Position numbers and translations under genes: made by a program
Notes under the pieces: model-generated
What the model was told of the DNA's origin: nothing
Seen by the model: only the letters and a program-made list of their open reading frames with translations
Databases searched by the model: none
DNA from: Micromonospora aurantiaca ATCC 27029
Lineage (GTDB): Bacteria; Actinomycetota; Actinomycetes; Mycobacteriales; Micromonosporaceae
Length of the DNA: 64,000 nt
Direction of reading: 5' to 3'
Assembly (NCBI RefSeq): GCF_000145235.1
Contig: NC_014391.1
Span: 6,961,560 to 7,025,559 of the forward strand
In this document: positions 42,987-51,265 of the stretch, one piece after another
Layout: every line of letters starts with the position of its first letter
Position numbering within the stretch: the stretch's first letter is position 1

Positions 42987-44735
42987 ATGAGCGGCGGGCT
43001 CTACCGCAGCGCGAACGCGCACGGCGGCGGCCTGCCGCCGGACGACGGCGCCACCTTCATCTCGGCCGAGCCCCTGAACCAGCCCGGCGTCGAGGCCGTC
43101 GCACCGCCGCAGGAGGTGGTCGCCGAGACCAGCGCCGCGGCGAACAGCGCGGTGATGGCGATCGGCAGCCTGGTGAGCCGGGGTACGGGGTTCATCCGCA
43201 ACCTGATGATCGGCGCCGCGCTCGGCACGATGGTCGGCGACGCGTTCACCACCGCCCAGTTCCTGCCCAACCAGGTGTACGAGTTCCTGCTCGGCGGCGT
43301 GCTGACGAGCGTCCTGGTGCCGGTGCTGGTGCGCCGCCGCAAGATCGACGCGGACCGGGGCGAGGCGTACGCGCAGCGCCTGCTGACGCTCGCGGTATTG
43401 GCGCTCGCCGCGACCGCGCTGATCGCGGTGCTGCTGGCCCCGGTGCTGACCGCCGTGTACGCGGCCGGCGGCGACGATCCGGCGTACACCACGCTCGTCA
43501 CCCGGCTGTCGTACCTGATGCTGCCGATGCTGTTCTTCACCGGCATCAGCGCGCTGATCGCCGCGGTGCTGAACACCAGGGGGCACTTCGCCGCCCCGAT
43601 GTGGGCGCCGATCCTCAACAACCTCGTGTCGATCGGCACGTTCGGCCTGTACATCGTCGTCTTCGGCGCGACCGGCCTCCGGCCCGACGAGGTGGGCTGG
43701 GACCGGATCCTGCTGGTCGGCGGCGGCACGCTGCTGGGCGTGGCGGTGCAGGCGATCGGCCTGCTGCCCGCGCTGCGCAAGGTCGGCTTCCGGTGGAAGG
43801 CGCGGTTCGACTTCCGCGAGCTGGGGCTGCGCGAGCTGGCCCGGCTCGGCGCCTGGATGTTCTGCTACGTCGCGGTCAACCAGCTCGGCCTCTTCGTGGT
43901 GGTCAACCTGCTCAACCGGGCCAGCGGCGGGGACGGCGAGAACGCCGGCCTGCTGATCTACAACAACGTCTTCCTGCTGCTGATGATGGCGCACGGCATC
44001 ATCGCGGTCTCGATCATCACGGCGCTGATGCCCCGGATGAGCGCGGCGGCGGCCGAGAACCGGTTCCACGACGTCACCGCCGACCTGTCCCGCGGCACCC
44101 GGATGGTCACCGCGGTGCTCGCGCCCATCGCGGTCTGCTACGCGGTGCTGGCCGCCCCGATCTCGGTGGTGGTCTTCCGGTACGGCGCGTTCACCGGCGA
44201 CAACGCGGTGGCCACCTCGACCGTGCTGCTCGTGGCGGCGCTGGGCCTGGTGCCGTTCGCGGTGAGCCAGCTCTTCACCTTCGCGTTCTACGCGCTGCCG
44301 GACACCCGTACCCCGGCTCTGATCAACATCCCGGTGGTGGCGCTGCGCGTCCTGCTCCAGGTGGGCCTGTTCCTGCTCTTCTCGAACACGTTCGCGGCCG
44401 CCGGGATGATGCTCGGCAACGCCGTGTCGTACCTGGCGGCGGCGATCATCTCGGCGATGCTGCTGCGGCCCCGGGTGGGCCGGATCGGACTGGGCGGGAT
44501 CATGCGGACGCTCGGCCGGGTGGTCGTGGCGGCGCTCGGCGCCGCGCTCGTCGGCGTGCTCGTGGTGGCCGTGCTCCCCGGCGACCCGGCGAGCCTGAGC
44601 TGGCTCGCCGCGGCGGTCCAGTTGGTGATCGGCGGCGCGGCGATCGGCGCGACCTATCTCGGGCTCGCCATGGTGCTGCGGATCGGCGAGATCACCGAGG
44701 TGGTCGGGATGGTCCGGCGGCGCCTCGGGCGTTGA
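42987..44735 (+). CDS. murJ: Lipid II flippase MurJ
   Basis: MurJ moves lipid II across the membrane for peptidoglycan synthesis. The 582-aa protein has a short soluble N-terminus and about 14 hydrophobic helices. Conserved MATE/MVF features are NSAVMAIGSLVSRGTGFIRNLMIGAALG, QFLPNQVYEFLLGGVLTSVLVPVLVRR, NTRGHFAAPMWAPILNNLVSI and FYALPDTRTPALI. An ATG follows CTGGAGGCTGGCAG. In Mycobacterium the protein (MviN) carries a cytoplasmic pseudokinase on its C-terminus; here that module is the separate next gene, 299 bp downstream. Confidence 0.95.
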   Translation: MSGGLYRSANAHGGGLPPDDGATFISAEPLNQPGVEAVAPPQEVVAETSAAANSAVMAIGSLVSRGTGFIRNLMIGAALGTMVGDAFTTAQFLPNQVYEFLLGGVLTSVLVPVLVRRRKIDADRGEAYAQRLLTLAVLALAATALIAVLLAPVLTAVYAAGGDDPAYTTLVTRLSYLMLPMLFFTGISALIAAVLNTRGHFAAPMWAPILNNLVSIGTFGLYIVVFGATGLRPDEVGWDRILLVGGGTLLGVAVQAIGLLPALRKVGFRWKARFDFRELGLRELARLGAWMFCYVAVNQLGLFVVVNLLNRASGGDGENAGLLIYNNVFLLLMMAHGIIAVSIITALMPRMSAAAAENRFHDVTADLSRGTRMVTAVLAPIAVCYAVLAAPISVVVFRYGAFTGDNAVATSTVLLVAALGLVPFAVSQLFTFAFYALPDTRTPALINIPVVALRVLLQVGLFLLFSNTFAAAGMMLGNAVSYLAAAIISAMLLRPRVGRIGLGGIMRTLGRVVVAALGAALVGVLVVAVLPGDPASLSWLAAAVQLVIGGAAIGATYLGLAMVLRIGEITEVVGMVRRRLGR

Positions 44736-44785
44736 CCCCCTCGGTGACCGACGGTGAACGAGGATCACCAGGCTGGGGATACGGC

Positions 44786-44837
44786 TGTGGATAACTTGGA
44801 ATTCCGCCGTCCAATGGGCCTCTCGGCCTGTGGACAA
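44786..44837 (-). other. Two DnaA boxes in the murJ-pseudokinase gap
   Basis: TGTGGATAA (44786-44794) and TGTGGACAA (44829-44837) are exact reverse complements of the DnaA-box forms TTATCCACA and TTGTCCACA, 43 bp apart. The rest of the 299-bp gap 44736-45034 shows no gene; an AT-rich CTTTAGATTG at 44931-44940 may be part of a promoter. Confidence 0.6.
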
Positions 44838-45034
44838 CCAACCGTACGGACGAGGGAGCGCAGGCCGGGGCGGGGAAAACCTCCCCGTCTCCGCACCGGT
44901 ACGCCCCTGTGCCGCCTCGTTGCCGCCAACCTTTAGATTGACGGTGCGTGTCCGGCTCGCCCGCCGGGTGGGCGGGCGACCCGGCCGGGGCCCGTGGCGA
45001 CTGGCCTTCCGGCCGGTCACAGCGGGAAGATGAC

Positions 45035-46756
45035 ATGTCGGAGAACCGGGCATCCCGGGTAAGGTCGCTCTCGACGGGTACGACCGGGATCGGCGCGGGT
45101 GTCGAGACCGCCGGCCGTTCCACCGAAGGCAGAGCGGGAAGCCACATGCCCAGCAGCACGGGTCCATCGATCGACGCGATCACCGAGGGAGGACGGGTGA
45201 CCCAGGTCGGCGAGGGTCAGGAAGCGGAGGAGACCTCTCCTGCGGTCGTGACCTTCGGTGCTCCCACTGTCGGTGAGCTGCTCGCGGAGCGGTACGAACT
45301 GGTCGAGCACATCAACAACGACAGCGCGGGCCGGCTGGTCTGGCGCGGTGTCGACGTGGTGCTCCGCCGTCCCGTCGCCGTGGTCCTCCGCTATCCGGGT
45401 GGCGACTCCGCCACCGAGATGCTTCAGGCCGCGGTCGCCGCGAGCCGCGTCATCCACCCCAACCTGGTCGGCGTCTACGACGCGATCGACGAGGACGACC
45501 GGGCCTACGTGGTCCGCGAGTGGGTCGACGGGCAGTCGCTGCGCGAGCTGGTCGCCGCCGACGGGCCGCTGGACCCGGCCCGGGCCACCGCGATCGGCAA
45601 CGCCGTCGCGAGCGCCCTCGCCGCCGTGCACGCCACCGGCATGGTGCACGGCAACCTCCACCCCGGCACCGTCATGATCAGCGACGACGGCCGCGTGGTG
45701 CTCGCCGACGCGCGTACCGACGGCGCGGACAGCCAGGAGAACGACCTGCGCGCGGTCGGCGGGGTGCTCTACTTCGCCCTGACCGGGCACTGGCCGCACG
45801 GCGAGGCCCCGCTGCACGGCGCCACCGCCGGGCACGGCCGCGCCGCCCTGCCGGACGCCGTCCGGGACGCCGGCGGCGCCATCGCCGCGCCACGGCAGAT
45901 GCGCGCCGGTGTGCCGGCCTACCTCGACGACCTCACCATGGACCTGCTCGACGCGGAGATCCCTCCGCCGTCGTCGGACGTGCTGGCCGCCGAGCTGAGC
46001 CGGCTCGACATCCCCGCCGACGAGCAGTTCCTGGAGCAGGCCGGTCCGCTGCGTTTCACCGCCGAGCCCGGCGAGGAACCCTCACCGCTGGCTGCGGCCG
46101 GCGGTCGCAAGGTCGCCATCGGCATCGCCGGTCTGCTGGCGGTCGCCCTGGTCGGGCTGCTCATCGGCATCAACGCGCTCGGTGGTGGCGACGACGGCGA
46201 CAAGGAGCCGGTCGCCCAGCCGTCGAACAGCGCGCCGGCCACCGGGGGCGGCGCCGAGCCCGCCGCGCAGGTCCGCAAGCTCACCATCCAGGACGTACGG
46301 ATCATCGACCCGGACGGCGACCGCGCCGAGGTGCGCAACGCCGAGAAGGTGATCGACGGGAACGACGACGAGGGCTGGGAGACCAACAGCTACCGCAACA
46401 ACGGCAAGTTCGGCGGCCTCAAGAAGGGCATGGGTGTCTGGATCGACCTGGGCGCCCCGCACACGGTCAAGCAGCTGGAGGCGACGCTCTCGGCCACCGG
46501 TGCCACCGTGGAGCTGCGTACCGGCGCCCGCGGCGACTTCCCGTCCAGCTCCTCCGGCGACAAGCAGCTCGTCAACGCCTACTCGACGCTGATCGGGCCG
46601 GCGAACGAGGACGGCGGCACCAAGATGATCTTCAACGCCTTCGAGCCGGACCAGAAGTACCAGTACCTGCTGTTCTGGATCACCAAGCTGCCGGCGAAGG
46701 ACAGCGGCAACAGCTGGAAGCTCGGCGTCCAGGAGATCGTGGTCCAGGGCTCGTGA
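45035..46756 (+). CDS. Membrane-anchored pseudokinase (MviN C-terminal-module homologue)
   Basis: The 573-aa protein combines a degenerate Ser/Thr-kinase-like domain (about residues 80-320), one membrane helix (VAIGIAGLLAVALVGLLIGI, about 355-375) and a C-terminal extracytoplasmic discoidin-like domain (VIDGNDDEGWETNS ... GVWIDLGAPHTVKQLEATL). Key catalytic residues are missing: VAVVLR replaces VAIK, HGNLHPG replaces HRDLKPxN and ADAR replaces DFG. The same order makes up the tail of mycobacterial MviN, where the pseudokinase binds FhaA. ATG 45035 is used; ATG 45146 (MPSSTGPS) is an equally credible start. Confidence 0.85.
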   Translation: MSENRASRVRSLSTGTTGIGAGVETAGRSTEGRAGSHMPSSTGPSIDAITEGGRVTQVGEGQEAEETSPAVVTFGAPTVGELLAERYELVEHINNDSAGRLVWRGVDVVLRRPVAVVLRYPGGDSATEMLQAAVAASRVIHPNLVGVYDAIDEDDRAYVVREWVDGQSLRELVAADGPLDPARATAIGNAVASALAAVHATGMVHGNLHPGTVMISDDGRVVLADARTDGADSQENDLRAVGGVLYFALTGHWPHGEAPLHGATAGHGRAALPDAVRDAGGAIAAPRQMRAGVPAYLDDLTMDLLDAEIPPPSSDVLAAELSRLDIPADEQFLEQAGPLRFTAEPGEEPSPLAAAGGRKVAIGIAGLLAVALVGLLIGINALGGGDDGDKEPVAQPSNSAPATGGGAEPAAQVRKLTIQDVRIIDPDGDRAEVRNAEKVIDGNDDEGWETNSYRNNGKFGGLKKGMGVWIDLGAPHTVKQLEATLSATGATVELRTGARGDFPSSSSGDKQLVNAYSTLIGPANEDGGTKMIFNAFEPDQKYQYLLFWITKLPAKDSGNSWKLGVQEIVVQGS

Positions 46757-46799
46757 CCCGGCCGCCGTCCCCGCCGCGCCACCTCCGCCGGATGTGGTG

Positions 46800-47504
46800 A
46801 TGGCGGAACGCGACGGCGCGCAGCCCGGCCGCTCCGACCTGGAGCTGCTCCGGGCACACGCGGCAGGCGACCGGGACGCCTTCACCGAGCTGTTCCGACG
46901 GCACCGGGACCGCCTCTGGGCGGTCGCGCTGCGGACGATCGGCGACCGTGAGGAAGCCGCCGACGCCCTCCAGGACGCCATGCTGTCGGCGCATCGAGCG
47001 GCAGCCCGGTTCCGGGGCGACTCGGCGGTCACCACCTGGCTGCACCGCATCGTGGTGAACGCCTGCCTGGACCGGATCCGGCGGCGGCAGACCCACGCCA
47101 CCGTCCCGCTGCCCGACGGCGTGCACACCGACGGCGAACCGGGCCGGCACACCGGCGGTCCGGAACCGGCCGCGCCGGCCCACGACCACGACACCGCGCT
47201 CGTGGTCCGGCAGGCGCTCGCGGCACTGCCCGCCGAACAGCGGGCCGCGCTGGTCCTGGTCGACGTGCAGGGCTACCCGGTGGCCGAGGTCGCCGCCATG
47301 CTCGGGGTCGCCGAGGGCACGGTCAAGAGCCGGTGCGCCCGCGGCCGGGCCCGCCTCGCCGTGCTGCTCGGGCACCTGCGTACCGGCGCCGACGCACCGG
47401 CCGCCGACGTGCCGCGGCTCACCTCCGGGAACCGCAGACGCCCCGAGGGCGTCGGATCCTCGTCGGGAGCGTCCCGTCAGGCCGTCAGCCAGGAGGAGCC
47501 GTGA
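46800..47504 (+). CDS. sigM: ECF-family RNA polymerase sigma factor SigM
   Basis: The 234-aa sigma factor has region 2 (DAFTELFRRHRDRLWAVALRTIGDREEAADALQDAMLSAHRA, then FRGDSAVTTWLHRIVVNACLDRIRRR) and region 4 (LPAEQRAALVLVDVQGYPVAEVAAMLGVAEGTVKSRCARGRARL), joined by a long Pro/His linker. Its place between the MurJ module and trxB identifies it as SigM. The C-terminal ~45 residues are an unstructured Arg/Ser tail. The anti-sigma gene begins within its stop (GTGA), so the two are coupled. ATG 46800 follows two in-frame GTGs that could also start it. Confidence 0.9.
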   Translation: MAERDGAQPGRSDLELLRAHAAGDRDAFTELFRRHRDRLWAVALRTIGDREEAADALQDAMLSAHRAAARFRGDSAVTTWLHRIVVNACLDRIRRRQTHATVPLPDGVHTDGEPGRHTGGPEPAAPAHDHDTALVVRQALAALPAEQRAALVLVDVQGYPVAEVAAMLGVAEGTVKSRCARGRARLAVLLGHLRTGADAPAADVPRLTSGNRRRPEGVGSSSGASRQAVSQEEP

Positions 47505-48442
47505 CTTCCCGGGAGTTCAGCGAGGTCGACCACGACCTGCTCGCCGACTACCTCGGCGGGGCGCTGGACGGCACCCCCGAGCAGGCGACAGTGGCACGGC
47601 TGGTCGAGCAGGACCCGACGTGGCGTGCCGCGTACGAGAATCTCGCCGACGCGATCGACCTGGTCGGCGCCGACCTGGCCGGCTGGGCCGCGGCCCCCGC
47701 GCCGGAGATGCCGCAGGCGGTGGCCGACCGGATCACCGCGGCGCTCGCCGGCGCCGGCCCCGCGCTGCGCGACGGTACGCCGCTCGTGCCGGCGCAGTCC
47801 GGCGGCGCGAGCCGGCCACCCGGCACGGCACCCCGTCCCGACCGGCACAGCGGCCCCGGTCGTCGTCCCCGGCGCTGGGCCCGCATCGCCGGGCCGGTGG
47901 CGCTGGCCGCGGCCTCGGTCGCCGCGGTGGGGCTCGGTGTCGGCCGGCTGGCCGACCCGGGCGACGGCGGTACGGCCGACCAGGCGGCCCGGGAGGCGGC
48001 GCCGATGGCCGCCGCGCCGTACCGGACCACCGGACCGGCAGTGCGCAGCGGCACCGACTGGACGCCGGAACGCCTCGCCGGCGCCCGGGCGCCCGCCGGA
48101 GCGAAGTCGATCCCCGGAGACATGGCCGGTCCGTCCGGCGCGGCGAAGGACGGCGCGGAGACGCCCCTGTCCATGGACAGTCAGCGCCTCAGCGGCCTCG
48201 GCGGGCTGGACCGGCTGACCCGCCCGGAGAACCTCGCCGCGTGCCTCACCGCGATCGGGGTCGAGCACGGTTCCGGGCCGCTCACCGTGAACATGGTCGA
48301 CTACGCCCGGTTCCAGGGCGCACCGGCGCTCGTGGTGACGTTCGCGGACGCGGGCGGCGCCCGCTGGGGCTGGGTGAGCGGGCCGGAGTGCGGAGTACCC
48401 GGGTCCGGCGCGGACACGCGGTTCCGGACGCGGGTAGGGTGA
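47501..48442 (+). CDS. Anti-sigma-M factor (membrane protein)
   Basis: The 313-aa protein starts with an anti-sigma-like helical region (SREFSEVDHDLLADYLGGALDGTPEQATVARLVEQDPTWRAAYENLADAI) without the HxxxCxxC zinc motif. A basic Pro-rich linker follows, then one membrane helix at about 127-148 (IAGPVALAAASVAAVGLGVG) and an extracytoplasmic domain ending VTFADAGGARWGWVSGPECG. Overlap with sigM and AGGAGG just upstream of GTG 47501 support the role, which is inferred from context and not from a clear family match. Confidence 0.75.
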   Translation: MTSREFSEVDHDLLADYLGGALDGTPEQATVARLVEQDPTWRAAYENLADAIDLVGADLAGWAAAPAPEMPQAVADRITAALAGAGPALRDGTPLVPAQSGGASRPPGTAPRPDRHSGPGRRPRRWARIAGPVALAAASVAAVGLGVGRLADPGDGGTADQAAREAAPMAAAPYRTTGPAVRSGTDWTPERLAGARAPAGAKSIPGDMAGPSGAAKDGAETPLSMDSQRLSGLGGLDRLTRPENLAACLTAIGVEHGSGPLTVNMVDYARFQGAPALVVTFADAGGARWGWVSGPECGVPGSGADTRFRTRVG

Positions 48443-48499
48443 AAACGCGGTCACGACGCTTGTCCCGCCACGTGACCTGACCCACCGGATGACCGGCTC

Positions 48500-48527
48500 G
48501 GGAATCCCCGCTTCGTACGATGACGTT
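48500..48527 (+). promoter_or_regulatory. SigR-type promoter of trxB-trxA
   Basis: GGGAAT (48500-48505), 19 nt and GTT (48525-48527) match the SigR/SigH consensus GGGAAT-N18/19-GTT. It lies about 90 nt before trxB. SigR controls trxBA in Streptomyces under thiol stress. Confidence 0.75.
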
Positions 48528-48618
48528 CTGCAAGTCAGGCGCCGGCGCCCCTGAGCCGTCGGCACTCGGGATCGACATCGGTGCGACCGGTGACGAACAC
48601 ACACATCGGGAGACGGCA

Positions 48619-49572
48619 GTGGACGAGGTCCGCAACCTGATCATCATCGGCTCCGGTCCGGCCGGCTACACGGCGGCGGTCTACGCCGCCCGCGCCAACC
48701 TGAAGCCCCTGGTGATCGAGGGCGTGCAGTCGGGTGGCGCGCTGATGACCACCACCGAGGTGGAGAACTTCCCCGGCTTCGCGGACGGCATCCTCGGCCC
48801 CGAGCTGATGGACAACATGCGCAAGCAGGCCGAGCGCTTCGGCGCCGAGTTCCTCACCGACGACGTGACGCGGGTCGAGCTGAAGGACACCGGCGAGATC
48901 GGCTCCGACGCGGTGAGCACCGTGTGGGTGGGCGAGACCGCGTACCGCGCGCACGCCGTCATCCTCTCCACCGGTTCGGCCTGGCGTCCGCTGGGTGTGC
49001 CGGGTGAGCAGGAATACCTCGGCCACGGTGTGTCGTCCTGCGCCACCTGTGACGGCTTCTTCTTCCGCAACCAGCACATCGTGGTGGTCGGCGGCGGCGA
49101 CTCGGCGATGGAGGAGGCGAGCTTCCTCACCCGCTTCGCCGAGTCGGTGACGATCATCCACCGCCGCGACTCGTTCCGCGCCAGCAAGATCATGGCGGAC
49201 CGGGCGCTGGGCAACGAGAAGATCAAGGTCGAGTGGAACTCCGTGGTCGAGGAGATCCTCGGCGACGACGGCAAGGTCAACGGCGTACGGGTGCGCAACG
49301 TGCACACCGGCGAGAGCAAGGTGCTCGACGTCACGGGCGTGTTCGTGGCGATCGGGCACGACCCGCGCAGCGAGCTGTTCCGCGGTCAGGTCGAGATGGA
49401 CGACGAGGGGTACGTGAAGGTGCAGGCCCCCAGCACCCGTACCAGCGTGCCCGGTGTGTTCGCGGCGGGCGACGTCGTCGACCACACCTACCGGCAGGCC
49501 ATCACGGCGGCCGGCACCGGCTGCGCCGCCGCGCTGGACGCCGAGCGGTTCATCGCCACCATTCAGGGCTGA
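48619..49572 (+). CDS. trxB: Thioredoxin-disulfide reductase
   Basis: TrxB uses NADPH and FAD to reduce thioredoxin. The 317-aa protein has FAD-binding NLIIIGSGPAGYTAAVYAARA, the redox motif CATC in SSCATCDGFFF (about residues 136-146), NADPH-binding HIVVVGGGDSAMEEASFL, and the C-terminal GVFAAGDVVDHTYRQAITAAGTGCAAALDAERF. GTG 48619 follows GGGAGA by 6 nt and begins the canonical sequence. It forms an operon with trxA (38-bp gap) and is preceded by a SigR-type promoter. Confidence 0.97.
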   Translation: MDEVRNLIIIGSGPAGYTAAVYAARANLKPLVIEGVQSGGALMTTTEVENFPGFADGILGPELMDNMRKQAERFGAEFLTDDVTRVELKDTGEIGSDAVSTVWVGETAYRAHAVILSTGSAWRPLGVPGEQEYLGHGVSSCATCDGFFFRNQHIVVVGGGDSAMEEASFLTRFAESVTIIHRRDSFRASKIMADRALGNEKIKVEWNSVVEEILGDDGKVNGVRVRNVHTGESKVLDVTGVFVAIGHDPRSELFRGQVEMDDEGYVKVQAPSTRTSVPGVFAAGDVVDHTYRQAITAAGTGCAAALDAERFIATIQG

Positions 49573-49610
49573 GAGTTCCACGAGCAAGGTTCGGAGGAGG
49601 AGAGTTCATA

Positions 49611-49934
49611 GTGGGAGCAACCAAGGCGGTCACGGACGCCAGCTTCGTCAGTGACGTGCTGCAGTCCGACAAGCCGGTTCTGGTCGACTTCTGGGCGGAG
49701 TGGTGCGGCCCCTGCCGCAAGGTCTCGCCGCTGCTGGAGGAGATCGCGGGCGAGATGAAGGACCAGGTCACCATCGTCAAGCTCAACATCGACGAGAACC
49801 CGGAGACGGCCCGCGCCTACCGGGTGATGTCGGTGCCGACGCTGACCATCTTCAAGAACGGCCAGCCCGTGCAGTCGATCGCCGGCGCCAAGCCGAAGGG
49901 CGAGCTGGTCAAGCTCATCGAGTCGGCGCTCTGA
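49611..49934 (+). CDS. trxA: Thioredoxin
   Basis: The small cytoplasmic dithiol carrier reduced by TrxB. The 107-aa protein has VLVDFWAEWCGPCRKVSPLLEEIA with the CGPC active site, the cis-proline region MSVPTLTIFKNGQ, and IAGAKPKGELVKLIESAL at the end. GTG 49611 has GGAGGAGGAG upstream. It is the last gene of the trxBA unit and is followed by a strong terminator. Confidence 0.97.
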   Translation: MGATKAVTDASFVSDVLQSDKPVLVDFWAEWCGPCRKVSPLLEEIAGEMKDQVTIVKLNIDENPETARAYRVMSVPTLTIFKNGQPVQSIAGAKPKGELVKLIESAL

Positions 49935-49948
49935 GCCGTACCGGCACC

Positions 49949-49990
49949 GCCGCAACCCCCGTCACCACGCCCGGTGGCGGGGGTTGCGGC
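49949..49990 (+). terminator. Terminator downstream of trxA
   Basis: An 18-bp stem with one G-U pair (49949-49966 with 49973-49990) and a 6-nt loop, followed by TTTCCT, 14 nt after the trxA stop. Confidence 0.8.
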
Positions 49991-50096
49991 TTTCCTGACC
50001 TGCATGAACACGAACCCGCCGGGTATCGCCCACGGTACGCTCCGTAAGCATCCGTCGGAGTTCCGGTCCGCCAACGTCCGTGCAGAGGGGGTCGTC

Positions 50097-51257
50097 GTGC
50101 GTCCGATCCGACCCGGTGACCAGGGACCGGCGGTGGCCGAGATCCGTACCGTCCTCGCCGGCCTGGAACTTCTTCCCGCCGAGGCCGGAGGAGACGACTA
50201 CGACGCACAGACCGAACGCGCGGTACGGGCCTTCCAGCAGTCCCGCGGCCTCAGCGTCGACGGGCGGGTGGGCGCCGAGACCTGGCGGGCGCTCGACGCG
50301 GCCCGCTGGCGGTTCGGGGCCCGCGCGCTCTACCACGCCGTACCCGAGCCGCTGACCGGCGAGGACGTCCGCTCGCTCCAGGAACGCCTGCTGGAGATGG
50401 GGTACGACGTGGGCCGCGCCGACGCCATCTACGGCATCCGCACCTCCCGCGCGGTGGCGCAGTTCCAGCGGGAGATGGGCCTGAAACCGGACGGCTCGTG
50501 CGGGCCGCACACCGTCAACGCGCTGCGCCGCCTCGGCCGCAAGGTGGTCGGCGGGCGCCCGCAGTGGCTGCGCGAGTCCGACGCCATCCGGCAGGCCGGG
50601 CCGACGCTCATCGGGCGGACCGTGGTGATCGACCCGGGGCACGGGGGCACCGACCCGGGCGTGGTGGTGCCCGACGGCACGCTGCGCTGGAGCGAGGCGG
50701 ACCTCGTGCACGACCTCGCCAGCCGGCTGGAAGGGCGGCTCGCCGCCGCCGGCGTACGGGTGCAGCTCACCCGGGGTCCGTCGCCCGGCGACTGCCTGCC
50801 GGACGCGGACCGGGCCCAGCTCGCCAACTCCCTCGGCGCCGACGTGTTCATCTCCCTGCACACCGACGGGCACGCCAACCCGGAGGCCGAGGGTGTGGCC
50901 ACCTACCACTACGGCACCGACAACGGCGTCACGTCGGCGACCGGCGAGCGCCTGGCCGGGCTCGTGCAGCGGGAGATCGTGGCCCGCACCGGGCTGCGCG
51001 ACTGCCGTACCCACGCCAAGGCATGGGAGCTGCTCCGGCTCACCCGGATGCCCGCGGTACGCGTCGAGGTCGGCTACCTCACCTCACCGGACGACCGGGC
51101 GCGGCTCGTCGACCCGCGCTTCCGGGACCGGGTGGTCGAGGCCATCGTGGCCGGCGTGCAGCGGATGTACCTGCCGATCGAGCGGGACGTGCCGACCGGC
51201 TCGATCGACGTAAGCGAACTGCGGGCGATCGTGGCCGCCGGCACCGTCGTCGACTGA
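50097..51257 (+). CDS. cwlM: CwlM-like N-acetylmuramoyl-L-alanine amidase homologue
   Basis: The 386-aa protein has two peptidoglycan-binding modules (about residues 5-65 and 85-145: AVRAFQQSRGLSVDGRVG, AVAQFQREMGLKPDGSCG) and an Amidase_3 domain. Its zinc/catalytic residues are all present: His in VIDPGHGGTDPG, Glu in RWSEADLVHDL, His in FISLHTDGHANP and Glu in AVRVEVGYLTSPDD. There is no signal peptide, as in mycobacterial CwlM, a cytoplasmic regulator of MurA. Its position after trxA is the same in both. GTG 50097 follows AGAGGGGG. Confidence 0.88.
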   Translation: MRPIRPGDQGPAVAEIRTVLAGLELLPAEAGGDDYDAQTERAVRAFQQSRGLSVDGRVGAETWRALDAARWRFGARALYHAVPEPLTGEDVRSLQERLLEMGYDVGRADAIYGIRTSRAVAQFQREMGLKPDGSCGPHTVNALRRLGRKVVGGRPQWLRESDAIRQAGPTLIGRTVVIDPGHGGTDPGVVVPDGTLRWSEADLVHDLASRLEGRLAAAGVRVQLTRGPSPGDCLPDADRAQLANSLGADVFISLHTDGHANPEAEGVATYHYGTDNGVTSATGERLAGLVQREIVARTGLRDCRTHAKAWELLRLTRMPAVRVEVGYLTSPDDRARLVDPRFRDRVVEAIVAGVQRMYLPIERDVPTGSIDVSELRAIVAAGTVVD

Positions 51258-51265
51258 CCCGCGGC

